18,686 nt of DNA, from the NCBI GenBank assembly GCA_041691295.1, contig JBEPVA010000062.1:1-18686 (forward strand). The letters are read 5' to 3'. The position numbers and the translations under genes were made by a program. Shown piece after piece: positions 15,091-18,686 of this stretch. The stretch's first letter is position 1. Every line of letters starts with the position of its first letter. Under the pieces are notes generated by a model, which did not search any database, was not told where the DNA came from, and saw only the letters and a program-made list of their open reading frames with translations. This stretch comes from DATEHG01 sp041691295 (GTDB lineage Bacteria > Gemmatimonadota > Gemmatimonadetes > Gemmatimonadales > GWC2-71-9).

Positions 15091-15117
15091 TCGGCACTCG
15101 CAGTCTCCGACTGCCAC
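15091..15117. promoter_or_regulatory. CIRCE-like element upstream of lon
   Basis: TCGGCACTC, nine bases, then GACTGCCAC. Against the HrcA operator consensus TTAGCACTC-N9-GAGTGCTAA the left arm matches seven of nine bases and the right arm six of nine, with the exact nine-base spacing. It lies 25 bp before the lon ATG. An overlapping perfect hairpin, GCAGTC-TCC-GACTGC, is an alternative explanation of the symmetry. Confidence 0.35.
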
Positions 15118-15129
15118 TTTGTCTGATCC

Positions 15130-15134
15130 AGGAG
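15130..15134 (+). promoter_or_regulatory. Shine-Dalgarno of lon
   Basis: AGGAG is seven bases upstream of ATG 15142 and fixes the start of lon. Confidence 0.7.
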
Positions 15135-15141
15135 TATCTCA

Positions 15142-17679
15142 ATGAGTGAAAGACTGACCCTTCCCGTGCTTCCCTTGCGGGAAGTCGTGCTCTTCCCTGG
15201 CGTGACCGCTCCAATCGGGGCCGGCCGGCCCGGGACCCTGCGCGCAATCGAGGCCGCGCTGGCCACGCCGGACCGCCTGATCTTTGCTGTCTCGCAGCGG
15301 GCCAACACCGAGCAGGTCAACGCTGAAGGGCTGTATACCATCGGCACGATCGCGAAGATCGGCCAGATGCAGCGCGGCCTGGCCGGGATGCAGCTGCTGT
15401 TGCACGGTGAGCAGCGCGGCATTGCCATCCATTACGGTGAACAGAACGGCTATCTCCAGGCCATCGTCCGCGAAGCCGAGGAAATGGCCCCGCTCAACAT
15501 CGATGACCCGGCCTTTGTGGCGCTCTACAAGGAAGCCCGCAGCCGTGCCGCCGAGCTGGGCCAGAAGACCGGCCTGCCGGAAGAGGTGGTCAACCAGGTA
15601 CTGGCCGGGGTCACCGAACCCGGTCGCTTTGCCGATCTGGTGGCGGGGTATCTCGATGTCACCCCCGGACAGCGGCAGTCGCTGCTGGAAACTCTTTCGG
15701 TCGAGGAACGCCTCCGCCGGGTGCTGGTCCACGTCCAGCGGCAAATCGGGGTGGTCGATGCCCAGGAAGACATCAAGTCGCAAGTCCAGGAGGAACTGGG
15801 CGAGCGGCAGCGCGAGATGTTCCTCCGTGAGCAGCTCAAGACCATCCGTCGTGAGCTGGGAGAAGAGGATGAGGAAGAGGAAAAGGACGAACTGCGCCAG
15901 CGGCTCGACGCGCTGACCCTGCCCGACAGCGTCCGGAAGGAGGTCAATCGCGAGCTGGGCCGGCTGAGCCGTATCGGCCGCGAGAGCATGGAGTCGCAGG
16001 TCATCCGGACCTATCTGGAGACTATTGCCGAACTCCCATGGAGCGAGCGGACCCCAGAGCACCTCGATCTGGTCGAGGCGGGCCGGGTGCTGGATGAAGA
16101 TCACTATGCCCTGGGGGACGTGAAGGACCGGGTGCTGGAGTTCCTGGCCGTCCGCCAGCTCCGCAATGAAGCGGAGAAGGCAGACAAGGCGGACGAGGCC
16201 GGCAAGACTGACGAGGTGGTCAAGGCGGATGAGTCCAGCCAGCCGAAGTCGGACGACCCGGCCAAGGCGCCTGAGTCGAAGAAGCCAACACCCGTGGCCG
16301 GTAATCCCGACGACAAGGTGTCCAAGGGACCGATCCTGCTGTTCGTCGGCCCTCCCGGTGTCGGCAAGACCTCCGTCGCCAAGTCGATCGCGAGATCGAT
16401 GGGCCGCAAGTACATCCGGATTTCACTGGGCGGCGCCCGTGACGAGGCCGATATCCGCGGCCACCGGCGCACCTATGTCGGCGCCATGGCGGGCCGGATC
16501 GTCCAGGGCATGCGCCAGGCCGGCACCCGGAACCCGGTCTTCCTGCTCGATGAAGTCGACAAGCTGGGCGTCTCGTTCCAGGGCGATCCCGCATCCGCCC
16601 TGCTCGAGGTGCTCGACCCGGCCCAGAACGACAGCTTCACCGATCACTATCTCGGAGTCCCGTTCGACCTGAGCGAGGTGCTGTTCATCTGCACCGCGAA
16701 CTTCATCCAGAACATTCCGGCGCCATTGCTCGACCGGATGGAAATGGTGGAATTCAGCGGCTATACCGAAAAGGAAAAGGCCCACATCGCGCGCCAGTAC
16801 CTGGTGCCCCGCCAGTTGCAGGAGAACGGGGTCGATGCCGGCCGGATGGAAATCACCGAGGATGCGCTGGCCGAAGTGATTACCAGCTACACCCGCGAGG
16901 CCGGTGTCCGCCAGCTGGAGCGCGAGCTCGGCAAACTGGCCCGGAAAGTGGCCCGCAAGATCGCCGGCAAGGAAGCCGAGCGTCTGGTGATCGACAAGGC
17001 GGCAGTCGACGATCTGCTGGGACGGCCTCGGGTGCACCCGGAGCGGGCCGGGCTGGAAGACCAGGTCGGTGTGGCCACCGGAATGTTCTACACCCCGGTC
17101 GGTGGCGACATCATGTTCGTCGAGGCCTCCACCATGCGTGGCAAGGGCGAGCTGGTGCTGACCGGTCAACTCGGTGACGTGATGAAGGAGTCAGCCCGGG
17201 CGGCATGGACCTACGCGCGTTCCCACGCGGCCGGCCTGCACATCAAGGATGAGATGTTCGATCGCGACGCGCACATCCATGTGCCGGCCGGTGCCATCCC
17301 CAAGGATGGTCCTTCAGCCGGAGTGACCATGGCCACGGCGCTGGTCTCAGTGTTGTCGGGACGGCCCACTCGGCCCGACATCGCGATGACCGGCGAGATT
17401 ACCCTGCGGGGCCAGGTCCTGCCGATCGGCGGATTGAAGGAAAAGATCCTGGGGGGAGTGCGGGCCGGCATCAACCGGTTCGTGATCCCGATCCGGAACG
17501 AGCCCGATCTCGAGGATCTGCCGAAGGAAGTGCGGGAGTCGATCGAGGTCCACCTGGTCGACAACCTCGGCGAGGTGCTCGCACTCACGCTGCGCAACGC
17601 GTCGTTCAAGGAGGGCAAGCTGCTCTTCGGAGACGAGAACCCGCGGGACGTGGTGCCGCTGGCGCAGTTCCAGCACTAG
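15142..17679 (+). CDS. lon: ATP-dependent protease Lon with a charged linker insert
   Basis: The 845-residue enzyme degrades misfolded and regulatory proteins in the cytoplasm as a hexamer. In order: N-terminal LON substrate-binding domain (from LPVLPLREVVLFPG, about 5-200), helical region with a Glu-rich stretch (EEDEEEEKDE, near 240), AAA+ domain with Walker A GPPGVGKTS at 403-411 and Walker B VFLLDE at 466-471, and the Ser-Lys protease domain with S725 in KDGPSAG and K768 in GGLKEK. It is complete and should be active. It is longer than typical Lon because residues about 342-393 form a Lys/Asp/Glu/Ala/Pro-rich insert just before the ATPase domain. ATG 15142 has a good SD. A CIRCE-like repeat upstream suggests heat-shock regulation. 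A hairpin follows the gene. Confidence 0.96.
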   Translation: MSERLTLPVLPLREVVLFPGVTAPIGAGRPGTLRAIEAALATPDRLIFAVSQRANTEQVNAEGLYTIGTIAKIGQMQRGLAGMQLLLHGEQRGIAIHYGEQNGYLQAIVREAEEMAPLNIDDPAFVALYKEARSRAAELGQKTGLPEEVVNQVLAGVTEPGRFADLVAGYLDVTPGQRQSLLETLSVEERLRRVLVHVQRQIGVVDAQEDIKSQVQEELGERQREMFLREQLKTIRRELGEEDEEEEKDELRQRLDALTLPDSVRKEVNRELGRLSRIGRESMESQVIRTYLETIAELPWSERTPEHLDLVEAGRVLDEDHYALGDVKDRVLEFLAVRQLRNEAEKADKADEAGKTDEVVKADESSQPKSDDPAKAPESKKPTPVAGNPDDKVSKGPILLFVGPPGVGKTSVAKSIARSMGRKYIRISLGGARDEADIRGHRRTYVGAMAGRIVQGMRQAGTRNPVFLLDEVDKLGVSFQGDPASALLEVLDPAQNDSFTDHYLGVPFDLSEVLFICTANFIQNIPAPLLDRMEMVEFSGYTEKEKAHIARQYLVPRQLQENGVDAGRMEITEDALAEVITSYTREAGVRQLERELGKLARKVARKIAGKEAERLVIDKAAVDDLLGRPRVHPERAGLEDQVGVATGMFYTPVGGDIMFVEASTMRGKGELVLTGQLGDVMKESARAAWTYARSHAAGLHIKDEMFDRDAHIHVPAGAIPKDGPSAGVTMATALVSVLSGRPTRPDIAMTGEITLRGQVLPIGGLKEKILGGVRAGINRFVIPIRNEPDLEDLPKEVRESIEVHLVDNLGEVLALTLRNASFKEGKLLFGDENPRDVVPLAQFQH

Positions 17680-17690
17680 ACCGCAGGAGA

Positions 17691-17744
17691 AAGAGGAAGG
17701 AGGATGGGAGAGGGGACCAGCCGGCCCATTCCTCCCTCCACCTT
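17691..17744 (+). terminator. Imperfect hairpin downstream of lon
   Basis: A purine-rich arm (17691-17708, ending GGAGGATGGG) is complementary to a pyrimidine-rich arm beginning CCCATTCCTCC (17725-17735) with one bulged base; the complementarity continues imperfectly to about 17744. CGCTTTTC follows. It lies just after the lon stop and before a convergent gene, as expected of a terminator, though the T-run is short. Confidence 0.5.
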
Positions 17745-17764
17745 TCGCTTTTCCCGGTGTCACC

Positions 17765-17811
17765 AACGGCTAACGGCTAACGACCAGCTTAGGGCTTAGG
17801 GCTTAAGGCTC
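17765..17811. repeat. Two heptamer repeats (AACGGCT and AGGGCTT)
   Basis: Units AACGGCT, AACGGCT and AACGACC (17765-17785) are followed after five bases by AGGGCTT, AGGGCTT and AAGGCTC (17791-17811). The second block runs into the 3' end of the cytochrome gene on the minus strand and supplies its stop codon. Confidence 0.75.
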
Positions 17812-18668
17812 CGTATATACGCCCACACCGCGGTCATCTCCTCCTCCGTCATCTTTCCGGCCAGCTCCCACGGCATGAATGGATTGATCGTCGTTCCATC
17901 GGGCCGGACCCCGTTGTGCAGCGCCTTTTCAAAGTCGGCCTGGGTCCAGCCGGTCAGGGCCGTGAGGTTCTGGGAGGGCGGGGTGCCAGGCGGACCGTAT
18001 TGCAAGCCACCCTTGAGGTCCGGCCCGTGGCAGGAGGTGCAACCGCCGACCTGGGCCAGGTACTTCCCGTATTCAGCCGTCGGTCCCCGCGGTGGCGGCA
18101 CGGCAATCGGCGCATTCAGGTCGAGGACCCGGGCCGCCTGCAATTCCATCTTACCGGTGGCCCAAAGCACCCGCCCGATCGGGCCTATCTTCGTTCCGGG
18201 CAGGGCGCGATCGACCTTCGGCACTTGCCTCACGTACGCGATGATCGATCCGAGGTCCTCGGCGCCAAAGCCGTTGAATGCCTCCGCGGGCATGAATACG
18301 AGGCCGCGTCCATCAGGTGCAATGCCGTGATGGATGGCGCGGGCAACGTCAGCGTCCGGCCAGCTGGCAATCGGTCCGCCCGGCGTGATGTTCGGCGCCA
18401 CGAACTTGCCCATCGGCATCCCATCGATGAACAGCCGGCCACCGAGATCGGGCCCATGGCAGTCGACGCACTTGCCGATGGCCCTGGCCAGGTGAGCGCC
18501 CCGCGCGATACTGGCCGAGTCGGTCGGCACCGTGATCGCGACGGTGGTGATCGGCCACTTTTTTGACTGGCGTTGTTCGGTGATCACCACCGCGCTGGCA
18601 AACCCGATCGCGGCGACCAGGATGATGCTGCCAAGGCCGATTCCGAGCCAGCGCAGAATCTTGGACAT
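17796..18668 (-). CDS. Membrane-anchored diheme cytochrome c
   Basis: Counted from ATG 18668 the protein has 290 residues. An N-terminal hydrophobic helix (about 8-29) anchors it or acts as a signal peptide, placing the rest in the periplasm. Two class I heme c sites are clear: CVDCH at 67-71 and CTSCH at 210-214, with probable axial methionines M126 (FMPAE) and M265 (FMPWE). The two halves repeat the same fold, as in diheme electron carriers that feed oxidases or accept electrons from dehydrogenases; the partner is not in the window. The open frame continues upstream as MYKRQD, but those residues come from adapter sequence and are not part of the gene. The last residues and stop are encoded in a heptamer repeat. 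Confidence 0.9.
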   Translation of the reverse strand: MSKILRWLGIGLGSIILVAAIGFASAVVITEQRQSKKWPITTVAITVPTDSASIARGAHLARAIGKCVDCHGPDLGGRLFIDGMPMGKFVAPNITPGGPIASWPDADVARAIHHGIAPDGRGLVFMPAEAFNGFGAEDLGSIIAYVRQVPKVDRALPGTKIGPIGRVLWATGKMELQAARVLDLNAPIAVPPPRGPTAEYGKYLAQVGGCTSCHGPDLKGGLQYGPPGTPPSQNLTALTGWTQADFEKALHNGVRPDGTTINPFMPWELAGKMTEEEMTAVWAYIRSLKP

Positions 18669-18671
18669 GTC

Positions 18672-18686
18672 CTGTCTCTTATACAC
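18672..18686. other. Sequencing transposon-end (Nextera mosaic end) adapter
   Basis: The terminal CTGTCTCTTATACAC is identical to the first 15 bases of the Tn5 mosaic-end adapter used in tagmentation libraries. It is not genomic, and the natural sequence upstream of the cytochrome gene is cut off four bases before its ATG at the latest. Confidence 0.93.

Larger units (their letters stand above)
14851..15141. promoter_or_regulatory. Divergent regulatory region between kinase and Lon
   Basis: This 291-bp spacer must carry promoters for both directions. On the kinase side there is an AT-rich TATATG (minus strand, 14868-14873), a weak -10 candidate without a -35. The middle holds an octamer repeat and the inverted repeat TGGTTGA-GCTG-TCAACCA. 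On the Lon side there is a CIRCE-like element and an SD sequence. No gene or RNA is seen. Confidence 0.5.

Noticed and set aside
15139..16104. A 321-codon minus-strand frame antisense to lon
   Set aside because: Lon is complete and motif-rich on the plus strand; the antisense product resembles no family.
17765..17811. TTAGGG-like repeats that might suggest a telomere or a CRISPR array
   Set aside because: The unit is 7 bp (AGGGCTT), only three copies are present and there are no spacers; it is one of several short tandem repeats in this window.
1..18686. Search for mobile elements, phage genes, CRISPR arrays, tRNA or rRNA genes
   Set aside because: No transposase, integrase, terminal inverted repeats of insertion sequences, repeat-spacer arrays or structural RNA genes were seen.

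Overview
The window is GC-rich, gene-dense bacterial DNA. Several features resemble Gemmatimonadota or a related environmental phylum: an M1-like secreted peptidase, a fused 2-oxo-acid dehydrogenase E1, a Ser/Thr kinase with a two-helix membrane segment and coiled-coil tail, a diheme cytochrome c, and spacers filled with degenerate 7- and 8-bp tandem repeats. The phylum is an inference from style and gene content, as no marker gene such as 16S is present. The last 15 bases match a sequencing transposon end, so this is probably a raw assembled contig whose right edge is artificial.

Layout. 1-5448 (+): secreted M1-family metallopeptidase, fused E1 alpha/beta of a branched-chain 2-oxo-acid (or pyruvate) dehydrogenase, and an FHA-domain membrane protein 19 bp behind it. 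5449-5689: spacer with inverted repeats. 5690-6895 (+): three-histidine-box fatty-acid desaturase, followed by an intrinsic terminator. 6896-8591 (+): spacer with repeats, then a two-gene unit: a secreted protein whose lipoprotein signal peptide is cut by an in-frame TAG, and a small exported glycine-rich protein. 8592-8720: convergent spacer with heptamer repeats in inverted orientation. 14850-8721 (-): Ser/Thr kinase, then an overlapping four-gene operon in the order TrpX-like lipoprotein, STAS-domain fusion, TrpY-like permease, TrpZ-like ATPase. 14851-15141: divergent regulatory region. 15142-17679 (+): Lon protease. 18668-17796 (-): membrane-anchored diheme cytochrome c at the contig end.

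How the genes work together. The minus-strand cluster is the most system-like part. A TrpXYZ-type ABC importer carries, between its binding protein and permease genes, a STAS (anti-sigma-antagonist-like) domain fused to about 330 residues that I cannot assign, and all junctions overlap. A transmembrane Ser/Thr kinase lies immediately upstream on the same strand. This suggests, but does not prove, a phospho-regulated importer. Separately, the FHA gene next to a 2-oxo-acid dehydrogenase E1 recalls FHA control of a 2-oxo-acid dehydrogenase in Actinobacteria (OdhI). Lon has a CIRCE-like inverted repeat upstream, consistent with heat-shock control. Peptidase, desaturase and cytochrome are ordinary envelope, lipid and respiratory functions.
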